Of a stretch of DNA of 64,000 bases, positions 7,867 through 16,192 are shown one piece after another (position 1 is the stretch's first letter; each line of letters opens with the position of its first letter). The notes beneath the pieces are model-generated. The model had not been told where the DNA came from. It ran no database searches and saw nothing but the letters and a program-made list of their open reading frames with translations. This stretch comes from Magnetococcales bacterium (GTDB lineage Bacteria; Pseudomonadota; Magnetococcia; Magnetococcales; JADFWU01), in contig JADFWU010000004.1 in the NCBI GenBank assembly GCA_015234045.1, forward strand, positions 50,601 to 114,600, in the 5' to 3' direction. Made by a program: the position numbers and the translations under genes.

Positions 7867-9069
7867 ATGGCTAAATCTGCTCGTCGCATCGTCACCCCTC
7901 ATCGAAAAATTCCTCTGACTGTTCCAGAAGGCATGACACCGGTTGAATTTTTCAATAGTGTTGCCAATCTGAAAAACTTGGCTGAAGAGAACGGTCTGCT
8001 GCGCTCGCCTGAAGATTTTCTGCTCTACCGAAAAGCCATCGGCCACAGTGTGGAGTTTGATACGTCCATTATTTTGGATACATCGAAAAAAGTCATGGAC
8101 CCGTTGGGCCGCCCAGTACGTCGTGATCAACTGGACAATCAGCAAAAAAATGTCTGGAGCCGGATGAGCGAGATTATTTTCTCCTATATGGTAGAAAAAT
8201 ATCCAGACCCTGAAAAACATGTGATTCTATGTGGTGAAGCCAGTTTAGATCCAACCTGGCCACTGAGCAAACCAGGTGTACCAAGTATCCGTATGATTCA
8301 CAATCACTTCATCACATTCAATATGGATGATTTGAGAAACGCCGAACTGGCCGATCCCAACGACCCCAACCTCACTGATAGTGGCCACAATGGTCTCTTT
8401 TCTGATCAGCTCAGTCCGGTTTATCAAAAGTTCATGGAAGTGCTTGATCTGAAAATTCTACGGCCTATTCCCACTGACAAAGCACAACTCGGGCTCACCG
8501 GTTATCCTGAAGGTCTGCCCAGTTGGGAAGTTGTCGGAGGCGCTGATATGTTGAAAAATCCGCGCTTCTGGCATGAATATGATCTGGTTTTGGAAGGATT
8601 TTTGGATTTCTACCGCACCTTTTTCACCCAGGTTTCTACCCGTGGTGCGCCAGTGCCCGAGAATGCTTACTACCCGGATCAGGTGGAAAATGTCCTGCTG
8701 TTCAGCAACCATTTTCACCGCGCTGCTAAACTGATTCGTCAAGAGATTTTGCAAGATCCACAATTTGCTAATAAAATTCGTTGGCGTCCGGCCTATAAGC
8801 AACTCATGTTCCGAGATGAAAATGGTCGTCTTATTGTCACCATCAGTCAAAATTCAGTAGGTAACGCCATTACCGAACTGCTCGGCATCGTTGTGAAACG
8901 TGTCACTGATGAAGAGGCCTATGGCAAGGCAGAACCGGCCCTACTTAAAAAACTGTTGGAAGTGCGTGACCGCCTCGTTGACGCAGATCTTGGTGATCCT
9001 GTTTCAACACCATGCTGGCCAAAGGGTCAGTTTTTAGCGGAGAAATGTACACGCATGAAGAAAGGATAA
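7867..9069 (+). CDS. Conserved-looking protein of unknown function downstream of cnoX
   Basis: A 400-residue soluble protein with no signal peptide or membrane segment. I do not recognise the family. It has a basic N-terminus (KSARRIVTPHRK), a segment MIHNHFITFNMDD around residues 141-153 whose H-x-H pattern loosely recalls HIT-type nucleotidyl transferases, several conserved-looking aromatic and Pro-rich stretches (PEGLPSWEVVGGADM), and a C-terminal cysteine pair in STPCWPKGQFLAEKC. The ATG start is immediate after TTCC, with only a weak ribosome site. It follows cnoX by 66 bases on the same strand, so cotranscription is plausible. A metal or nucleotide-binding role is possible but unproven. 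Confidence 0.75.
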   Translation: MAKSARRIVTPHRKIPLTVPEGMTPVEFFNSVANLKNLAEENGLLRSPEDFLLYRKAIGHSVEFDTSIILDTSKKVMDPLGRPVRRDQLDNQQKNVWSRMSEIIFSYMVEKYPDPEKHVILCGEASLDPTWPLSKPGVPSIRMIHNHFITFNMDDLRNAELADPNDPNLTDSGHNGLFSDQLSPVYQKFMEVLDLKILRPIPTDKAQLGLTGYPEGLPSWEVVGGADMLKNPRFWHEYDLVLEGFLDFYRTFFTQVSTRGAPVPENAYYPDQVENVLLFSNHFHRAAKLIRQEILQDPQFANKIRWRPAYKQLMFRDENGRLIVTISQNSVGNAITELLGIVVKRVTDEEAYGKAEPALLKKLLEVRDRLVDADLGDPVSTPCWPKGQFLAEKCTRMKKG

Positions 9070-9095
9070 TGGTTAAGCAATAGCCTGGAAAGCGT

Positions 9096-9172
9096 CCACG
9101 GGTCGCTATGTGCGATCCCGTGGCACGTCCTTCCCACAAGGAGATGAATTGTCCGGTCATGCTCAATTCATC
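9096..9172. repeat. Two adjacent hairpins between convergent genes
   Basis: The first hairpin pairs CCACGGG and CCCGTGG (about 9096-9124). The second is a perfect 9-bp inverted repeat, GATGAATTG at 9143-9151 with CAATTCATC at 9164-9172, followed on the plus strand by TTTCC. They sit between the convergent genes ending at 9069 and 9277 and may serve as bidirectional terminators. The rest of the gap to 9276 is GC-rich and could be structured, but matches no RNA family I can name. Confidence 0.5.
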
Positions 9173-9276
9173 TTTCCATCGCTTACAGTCTCTCAAACAC
9201 TGTCCCGCAAAGGCGAAACCGGTGCGGCAACACGTTGCTCAGAAACCAAGCGAAACGGAAGCCCTCGGTACTAAGA

Positions 9277-10461
9277 CTATATGCAAACCGTAGACCGACC
9301 TGCCGCTTTGGCCCGATAAAGCGCATCATCTGCACTCTTAAGCCACTCATCTACTGAAAGCCCCGGCTGCCAACAGGCCAAACCAATGCTTACACCTAAC
9401 TTATCGGCTCCTGGCGCTTGAATGTTGAGCGCTTTTACAACTTTGCAGAGCCGCTTCATGAGCAAAAAGCCCATATCTTCAACAGTGTTGGGCAAAATCA
9501 GTGCAAATTCATCTCCACCGGTTCTGGCCAACAAATCTGACCCACGGATCATTTTCAATAACGCTTTTGATACCGCTTTCAAGGCATCATCACCATCCGC
9601 GTGACCGAGCCGATCATTGATGGCTTTAAAGTGATCCAGGTCCAGATACGCCAATGCCAAAGGATGACCATAGCGCTGTGCATTGGCAATTTCCTGATTC
9701 AAACGCTCATCAAAAACCCGACGATTGACCAAGCCGGTCAATGTGTCCCGTCGTGCCTGATCGTACAACTCTTCATAAGTCAACGCCCGCTCAATGGGAC
9801 CATGAAGCTCTTCGGACATCTCAGCCACAAGATCATCCAGATCAGAACTTCTATTGCTGGGCGCTCCACGCCGAATCAACAATAGACGATCCTCATCATG
9901 ACTGAGCTGCGTCACACGATACCAAAATCCATCATGACCTTTATGATCCAGCGCACCCTCTTCACCCACTTCCGGCGTGTGGTCAAGAATGTACTCCGCT
10001 GCATCTATCAGGCGTTGGCGGTGTGGTCCGTGACAGGAACAGGCAATGTATTGCCGATTGCGCGAAAAGTGGCGATAAGCCACCAACTCGTGATCCAAAT
10101 GCGGACGCAACCAAGTTGAAAACGTCTCCAACATTGATGCCAGATCCAGTTTTTCGCCCAGCTGACGGTGCAGGTGATAGCGCCGTTCCAATTGGTTATT
10201 ACTGTTTCTGACCCGATCCAGCTCTTTGACCTTTGGCATCAACCAAAGTGAAAATGACTCGATCATGGAAGCCAAATCCGGCTTCTCTCCCAATTGCATA
10301 TTCAGATCGTACATACGATTGAGCTGATCGGCACGATTTTGATAGTGACTCAACGCCTCTCCCAGAGTCGGTCCTGACTCCGGCCAAATCAGATTGGCTA
10401 TCGGTGTCCGGTCTAGTGGCGGTGTGCCCGATGTTTTTTGATGATTAACAACAATGCCCAT
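9277..10461 (-). CDS. Diguanylate cyclase (GGDEF) with duplicated N-terminal motif
   Basis: A 394-residue cytoplasmic enzyme that makes cyclic di-GMP from two GTP. The C-terminal GGDEF domain (about 233-394) has the intact motif GGDEF at 315-319, DLDHFKAIND for metal and substrate, and an inhibitory I-site RGSD at 306-309 exactly five residues before the active site, so product inhibition is expected. The N-terminal part has an internal repeat: residues 52-80 (QLGEKPDLASMIESFSLWL) and 96-124 (QLGEKLDLASMLETFSTWL) are copies of one helical motif. A sensor-like region (about 125-205) with Cys-x-Cys-His follows. The signal sensed is unknown. No membrane segment is visible. Confidence 0.92.
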   Translation of the reverse strand: MGIVVNHQKTSGTPPLDRTPIANLIWPESGPTLGEALSHYQNRADQLNRMYDLNMQLGEKPDLASMIESFSLWLMPKVKELDRVRNSNNQLERRYHLHRQLGEKLDLASMLETFSTWLRPHLDHELVAYRHFSRNRQYIACSCHGPHRQRLIDAAEYILDHTPEVGEEGALDHKGHDGFWYRVTQLSHDEDRLLLIRRGAPSNRSSDLDDLVAEMSEELHGPIERALTYEELYDQARRDTLTGLVNRRVFDERLNQEIANAQRYGHPLALAYLDLDHFKAINDRLGHADGDDALKAVSKALLKMIRGSDLLARTGGDEFALILPNTVEDMGFLLMKRLCKVVKALNIQAPGADKLGVSIGLACWQPGLSVDEWLKSADDALYRAKAAGRSTVCI

Positions 10462-10759
10462 GGCAGTATCGACATCCCATTTTCAATAAATGATCCAATG
10501 GTGACCATGACATTTCATGGCAGCCTGGTGGATGGAAACTTCCTTCCCCCCATGAGATCTTTGTATTGAATAACGCGATTTTTGTGCCAATAGTCAGGAT
10601 CGTGACACTGTTTGAGATTATGGTTAAATACCGCTTTCATTTCCGCTTTGGAACAGTCTGAAACCACATATTAATTACTGTTTGCTAATATCTATCACAT
10701 GCTGTTTATAGCGGCATTAACAGAAGTGTCACTATTTTGTTCACAGAAAAAATCAGAAA

Positions 10760-10795
10760 AAAATGCCCGTCCATAGCGCGTTGGACGGGCATTTT
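10760..10795. terminator. Strong bidirectional terminator
   Basis: A perfect 14-bp stem, AAAATGCCCGTCCA at 10760-10773 with its complement at 10782-10795, encloses an 8-base loop and has A and T flanks on both sides. It lies 13 bases beyond the stop of the long helicase gene, which it should terminate on the minus strand. The rest of 10462-10808 shows no gene. Confidence 0.88.
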
Positions 10796-10808
10796 CTGCA
10801 CACTTTGC

Positions 10809-13800
10809 TCACTCCACTTGAATACCCCAGTACATCCCTTTATCTAAAAAATGCACTTCAAGACGCTTCCTGTCATTGCCAAAAGAGACCATCATGGACC
10901 AATCTTCAATCACAAAATGGTGCTTATCCACCTTATTTACCACATGATCCAGTGAATCAACCCGCTTTTCCCGCCACTTCACACGCGCCAAACCGCCATT
11001 TTCACGCTCCTCTATGAGAAGATGTTTCAAACGCGCGCGCCATGAAAAAGTATACCCCTCCATGTAGCGGCTAAAATCACGTGAAACAACGGAAGACGAT
11101 CTCCATTGCTGTGCGGTTTCTGATTCTGTACTTAACGCCTGGTCACTTTGAGTGATATCGTCTGAATCCGCTGGTTCTGGTGTTATCTCTGGTTCTGGTG
11201 TTACCTCTGGTTCTTTAATTTCTTCTCGTTTTTGCACACTATTTTCATGATCAACCGTTCCACTATCCGCTATTGGTGCTTTTTCTATCTGTTTGATCGT
11301 TGCCTGATTATGTTCTGTATCACGCCCATTAATAGCAGAGCTTGCCTTATTGTTTGGTTGATCTGTAATTTCCCTCTTTTTCAGTGCATCACTATCTGGC
11401 CGTTCGATCCCTTGTGATACAACATCGTCAAGACTATTTAATCCGGAAATACCGCTGGCTCCCGCCAGTGCCAAAGAAGAAGACGCTGGCCCTATTACGT
11501 CTGTCTCTTTACCGGACTTTGGAACCAGATTGAGAATGTTAAAATCATTGGATCTCATGGATGCAACCATCTGATCCTTTGTTGATTTTAACACATCATT
11601 ATTCTGCTTTTTCTGTACAGCGTCCTGATCATGTACAGTTTGTGTGATTGATGGCAACGTGAAGCCTTTGAAACAGAGCGACAGATCATCCAAGGTCAGT
11701 TTTGGCAACTCGGGATAGTCTGGAATAATATCCAGCGATTTAATTTTCAGCTGCTTCTTTTTCTCCTCCAGCCGTCTAATCGAATCAACAACCGGACGTT
11801 CACGCTCTTCATCATGGCGAATTTGGCGATCTTTTACCCGTAACCAACGAAGAGCCAACGCTTTTTGATCCGCTGGATTGAGTGTATCGTCCTCAATAAA
11901 CGACTCACACAATTGCAAGGCATCACTAAACCGACCGGCCCGCTCAACAGCGGCTACCATTTCCAAAGCAGAGACACAATTCGGTAGTTTCCTGACCCCT
12001 TGTTTCCAGCGCTTATTAAGATAGGCACGCACACTTTTTTGGTCATCCATGCGCGCACTGACCAAACTATCCGAACGAGCCAATATTTTTATCAAGACAA
12101 CCCCAACCCCTTTTCTTACCGCTTTTAGGAGTTGCTCTAGCGGCCTTTTAATTTTACGTCTCTTCGGCCCAATCATTTTGGCTGGTTCGCCACGAGCTAA
12201 AACAAAGGCCCTGTCAAATTGACCAGCCGTGACTATCAATTGGATTGCAACAGCCCAATAGAGGGGTTGAAGCGACTGCGGAAGCTTTGGAAGAATTTTC
12301 TTGAGTGATGCTAAAGTATTGGGATTATTTCTCTGAAAAACCACTTCAAGTGAAGATTGTAACTCATTATTTTCACAAAGACTTACAACAACTTGGTCAA
12401 TAATTGAACGGGTCAAACCAGCATGATCAGGCTGTTCAAGTACCTGTAGAGTGATCTCTTCATGGCAATTTAGGCGTTGCAAATAGAAAAGATTCTCAGG
12501 AAACGGTGCAACCTTTGCCTTGGCAAAATCATAGAAACGATTGCTACCGCTTAGATTTTCATGCTCAAAAATCCGAATGGATTCACGGTAATCTCCAGCA
12601 AGACAACTCACTCTGCCCAAATCCATTGCTGAAATCGTAATCCCAGTGTTGGCGATCTTCGACAACGTACTTTGAAGTGATGTCCATTCTGCTGTTTTTA
12701 CGCCCTCTTCAGCCGGGTTCTGATGGCTGATATCGAGTTTTGATAGCAAACGATTAACCAACCGATTGGCATTCTCTTCATGAATACGCATATCGGTAAG
12801 TTTGAGTTTTTCCACCCAAGATTCGGATTTTTTCGAAATTTCACTCAACAAGGCAACAGCACTGAGCGGATCACCAGCCTGCTGTATCTCAACCTGTTTA
12901 AGGATTCGATTGATGACATGTTTTGCAACCATTTTACTGGAGTCACTCAACCAATCCACACGATGCCATCCCTCTTTTCCTGCCAGCCATAAAACGGGCA
13001 ATGCATGAGAATAGTCTTCGATTTTTACAAACCGATTTCCCGATTCTAAATATTTTCCCTCAAACAACTCCGCCCATGCCAACACAGAATCAGCTTGATT
13101 TGAATCACCCATATTCCGATATAGCGCCGCCGCCTGACGCAGTTGATACGGATCACGCCGGGTCATACCGTCCATTTTTCTTTCGTCAGCCTGATCCCTG
13201 TAATTCTCCTCACGACATTGTGATATATCGCTCTCTTCTGAACCTTCCACCAAAGAGGTAATACATTTGCGCCATGCAATCATAGCCTCATTAGCATTGT
13301 CACTATAAAGACCTGGAATAGTATTGGGCTGTTGAAAGGGCAACCAGAAATCCATCCCCTCTTCAGGCTCAATGATCATCAAGCGCTTTTTGGCGCGTGT
13401 CAGCGCCACATAGAGACGATTAATAAAATATTCCGCTTCCAGTGCTGCCCCTTCCCGACTGGGAAACGGTTCCAATCCATCAGAAATTTTTCGTTTTAAC
13501 ACCTCTGGTGCATTGGCTCCAAACCCATACAACGCCACCCGGTTGAACTCCAACCCTTTGGCCCGTACTGCGCTATATAGATTAACCGGAACGCCTTCTA
13601 TCACATCAATAACCGATGCCAACCATCGATCAGTATCTCGAAAATGTTTCTCTTCGTTATATCCACAAGGTGCGAGAAAAACGATATCTTTTTCTTGACG
13701 AAGACGCGCAACCAACCCGCTGTCACCCGCATGAAACAGCAACGGAGACGGGCTATTCTCCTCTACACTCCACGGTGTTTGAGATTTAATATTTTTTATG

Positions 13801-15824
13801 TTGAACAAGACACTTCGGATCAACTGAAGCAGATTGGACAGACGGACAATATTCGGTTCGGATCGATAGTTGTAAGAGAGTTCTTCATAATTAATGTCCC
13901 GCTTTCCTGCACCATCTCCACTGTAAGGCAGAATGATTTTCTCGGTAAAAATCGCCTTAATTGCTTCCCATCGAAACCCTGTTGGATTCAGAGTCTGAAA
14001 CTCATCACCTGCGAAAACAAACGGTACCGCGCCAATCTCATCATAATGAACGGTTCTATGTGAAAAGAGCGAAAGCCGGAAAATCAGTTCCAATTCATTT
14101 CGAGTAAAATCCTGCGCTTCATCGCAAAATATAGCTGATAACAGTGGCTTCTCTTCATTATCCAAATCGTCTATATGGTCAATAACTGCCCGGACCAAGT
14201 CTTGATCATCCCAAAGACGGCCATCCAACCCTTCACGCCGATACCAATTCATCCAGATCTTTTGATAAATCCGATCAAATTGTTCAAAACAGATAATTTT
14301 TTCTGCTTTAGGCAGCCCTTGATACTCAATTGGCGTAATGTCACTGTCATCTTCAAGATTGGCTCCTTTGATCACCGAGCGAATCACATGCCAGGACTCT
14401 TCTGGCGTAAGTCCTATAGAGGATTGATCGAATGAAAATTTTTCATTCCAAAGTTTTCTGAACCGAACCCAATCAACATAGTTATTTGGACTAAATTGCC
14501 GTTGAATAGCAGTCGGCAAAAGGGATTTAAGATAGTCGTAGAATTTTTTGAAAGACCCGTCAATCAGTCGTATCTCTTCCCGAGTGAGAGATTTTTTATC
14601 CCGAGCCATGAGTAGATCTGAACGTTTTTCAATCAGATTACTGACAGTATTCTTTGCCACATCCAACAGGTTGGAACTACAGGTAAAATAGACCGGTGCC
14701 GGAACGGATTTCAGAATCTCTCGGTTTTGCAGATAGTGAATCAAATAATCAATGAACATGTATTGCAGAATAGTGGACTTGCCACTACCGGCCCGACCAT
14801 TGATAAATAATGGAAAAGCCCGTTTACGACCACGTGACTCGCCCACACTGCGTAACAGGTCAGACTCTTCTGGAGAAAGGGCTAGATTACTTTCCCGATC
14901 ATTCTGAATAGCCAACCAATAGCTTCTGTCCGTTAACAATATGGCTGGATATGACCGACGCGCATTTTTTGAAATTGTCTCATGATCAATAGGTTGATCA
15001 CCAAGGAGAGGCTGATATCTTTTAGTCAGCTTCTCTTTCTCAATATCGCTATCAACCTCAATTACACCCGCTAAAAACAGATTGGCTTCTGATTTCTGAT
15101 AGCGATACAAAATCATCAGATTGGTATCAGCAATAGAGTACCAACCAGACTCAGCTTGCGTAGCATCATCAACTAAAGACATAATAGCATCAGGAATAAA
15201 TGCTAAATGCGTATGAATAACCTCTTGTTGTACATGTTCGATCCAATCCACACTTTCAAATACTGTATCACCATCCCAATTGGTATCTGAATGAGCAATG
15301 TTAAAAAGATACTCACTTTCCGCTTCACTGGGCCTCGGCAGCGCGTCTACTGGCTGATCGGAAATACGCTGGAGAATCTCATCTTCCATTTGCGCTTGAA
15401 AATTGTGAAAAAAATTCTCCAGCAATTCATCTCTAGCGCCAGAGTTTAACCGACAGAACAGTTCATACTCATTGTCACCACGAATCATTATCCTAAGCAA
15501 AATCAATACTTCTTGATTATGAACCGTGGTCAATTGACCAATAAGTCTCAACTGCCTGGTTTTGGCAAATTTCTTCTTAACCCAGAAACTCCCGGCAAAT
15601 GGTGTCATACCATAAATGCGCTGCACCGCTTCAACACGCTCCTTGATCTCGAAAAGCGCACTTTCACAGTTATGCCTTTTTGCATCCGATTTACAATCAG
15701 GCGAAATACTCACATAGAGTGTCAAGGTAGAATCTCCTGAATTATCAAATTGATTGTCAACGGAGGATGGGCGTATTACACACTCCGAGATTGATATTTT
15801 CCAATCACAAATAATGGATACCAT
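10809..15824 (-). CDS. Giant UvrD-like superfamily 1 helicase with helical repeats
   Basis: A 1671-residue protein. Residues about 1-330 are an unrecognised N-terminal region. The SF1 helicase core has Walker A GRAGSGKS at 343-350, motif II DEAQD at 568-572, motif III FAGDEFQTLNPTGFRW at about 604-619, a YNYRS motif IV, AVRAKGLEF as motif V and LYVALTRAKK as motif VI, so it should hydrolyse ATP on nucleic acid. A long helical, TPR-like region (about 890-1330) follows, then a low-complexity Glu/Pro linker (KEPEVTPEPEITPEPAD) and a compact C-terminal domain (about 1600-1671). The arrangement recalls TRANK1-like helicase-repeat proteins. The ATG start lacks a ribosome site; a TTG at 15725 with CAGGAG eight bases upstream is a credible alternative. 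A dispersed repeat fragment lies directly upstream. Confidence 0.88.
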   Translation of the reverse strand: MVSIICDWKISISECVIRPSSVDNQFDNSGDSTLTLYVSISPDCKSDAKRHNCESALFEIKERVEAVQRIYGMTPFAGSFWVKKKFAKTRQLRLIGQLTTVHNQEVLILLRIMIRGDNEYELFCRLNSGARDELLENFFHNFQAQMEDEILQRISDQPVDALPRPSEAESEYLFNIAHSDTNWDGDTVFESVDWIEHVQQEVIHTHLAFIPDAIMSLVDDATQAESGWYSIADTNLMILYRYQKSEANLFLAGVIEVDSDIEKEKLTKRYQPLLGDQPIDHETISKNARRSYPAILLTDRSYWLAIQNDRESNLALSPEESDLLRSVGESRGRKRAFPLFINGRAGSGKSTILQYMFIDYLIHYLQNREILKSVPAPVYFTCSSNLLDVAKNTVSNLIEKRSDLLMARDKKSLTREEIRLIDGSFKKFYDYLKSLLPTAIQRQFSPNNYVDWVRFRKLWNEKFSFDQSSIGLTPEESWHVIRSVIKGANLEDDSDITPIEYQGLPKAEKIICFEQFDRIYQKIWMNWYRREGLDGRLWDDQDLVRAVIDHIDDLDNEEKPLLSAIFCDEAQDFTRNELELIFRLSLFSHRTVHYDEIGAVPFVFAGDEFQTLNPTGFRWEAIKAIFTEKIILPYSGDGAGKRDINYEELSYNYRSEPNIVRLSNLLQLIRSVLFNIKNIKSQTPWSVEENSPSPLLFHAGDSGLVARLRQEKDIVFLAPCGYNEEKHFRDTDRWLASVIDVIEGVPVNLYSAVRAKGLEFNRVALYGFGANAPEVLKRKISDGLEPFPSREGAALEAEYFINRLYVALTRAKKRLMIIEPEEGMDFWLPFQQPNTIPGLYSDNANEAMIAWRKCITSLVEGSEESDISQCREENYRDQADERKMDGMTRRDPYQLRQAAALYRNMGDSNQADSVLAWAELFEGKYLESGNRFVKIEDYSHALPVLWLAGKEGWHRVDWLSDSSKMVAKHVINRILKQVEIQQAGDPLSAVALLSEISKKSESWVEKLKLTDMRIHEENANRLVNRLLSKLDISHQNPAEEGVKTAEWTSLQSTLSKIANTGITISAMDLGRVSCLAGDYRESIRIFEHENLSGSNRFYDFAKAKVAPFPENLFYLQRLNCHEEITLQVLEQPDHAGLTRSIIDQVVVSLCENNELQSSLEVVFQRNNPNTLASLKKILPKLPQSLQPLYWAVAIQLIVTAGQFDRAFVLARGEPAKMIGPKRRKIKRPLEQLLKAVRKGVGVVLIKILARSDSLVSARMDDQKSVRAYLNKRWKQGVRKLPNCVSALEMVAAVERAGRFSDALQLCESFIEDDTLNPADQKALALRWLRVKDRQIRHDEERERPVVDSIRRLEEKKKQLKIKSLDIIPDYPELPKLTLDDLSLCFKGFTLPSITQTVHDQDAVQKKQNNDVLKSTKDQMVASMRSNDFNILNLVPKSGKETDVIGPASSSLALAGASGISGLNSLDDVVSQGIERPDSDALKKREITDQPNNKASSAINGRDTEHNQATIKQIEKAPIADSGTVDHENSVQKREEIKEPEVTPEPEITPEPADSDDITQSDQALSTESETAQQWRSSSVVSRDFSRYMEGYTFSWRARLKHLLIEERENGGLARVKWREKRVDSLDHVVNKVDKHHFVIEDWSMMVSFGNDRKRLEVHFLDKGMYWGIQVE

Positions 15825-15840
15825 TATAGTGTATATAGTT

Positions 15841-15882
15841 AGGCGTTACGCAGTTGCCGGTTGAGACAGGCATCAAAGCGTG
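15841..15882. repeat. Partial copy of a dispersed repeat (MITE end)
   Basis: This 42-base stretch, beginning AGGCGTTACGCAGTTGCC, matches the reverse complement of 39660-39701 with a few substitutions and one small gap. The partner site is the right end of a MITE-like element. No matching opposite end is found in the following 300 bases, so this is a solo end or a decayed copy. It abuts the start of the giant helicase gene. Confidence 0.65.
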
Positions 15883-15933
15883 TATAGTAATTTCGATCCG
15901 AAATTAGACAATGAATCACAACCTGAGTGGAAA

Positions 15934-16001
15934 CCCTGGTGATGTTTTTGCGCCGCTTTTGATATGCGAAGCAGATCATCAGAGCAAAAATATCACCAGG
16001 G
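15934..16001 (+). repeat. 18-bp stem hairpin in intergenic space
   Basis: CCCTGGTGAT at 15934 and its neighbours pair with 15984-16001 over 18 bases, the one non-Watson-Crick position being a G-U pair in plus-strand RNA. The loop is 32 bases. No T tract follows, so it is not a standard terminator. It could be part of the decayed mobile element that begins at 15841 or a structured transcript. Nothing else is visible in 16002-16192. Confidence 0.55.
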
Positions 16002-16192
16002 CTGGAACGGCTGACTGTTCAAATTTTAGACGAAATCACTGTACCATCATTCAACTGCTCAACTTCTAATATTATAAGCTTAAATTATTAATATGCTATC
16101 ACAAACAATATTTAACAGTATAGAATTTATGCTAGACAAGTTAATTGATCAAATACGGCCCATCACAGGCAACATACAGGAAAAACAGACAA

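Noticed and set aside
9070-9276. Cyclic di-GMP riboswitch next to the diguanylate cyclase
   Set aside because: A CCCGCAAAGG string recalls part of the GEMM consensus, but the rest of the fold is absent and the location is downstream of the gene.
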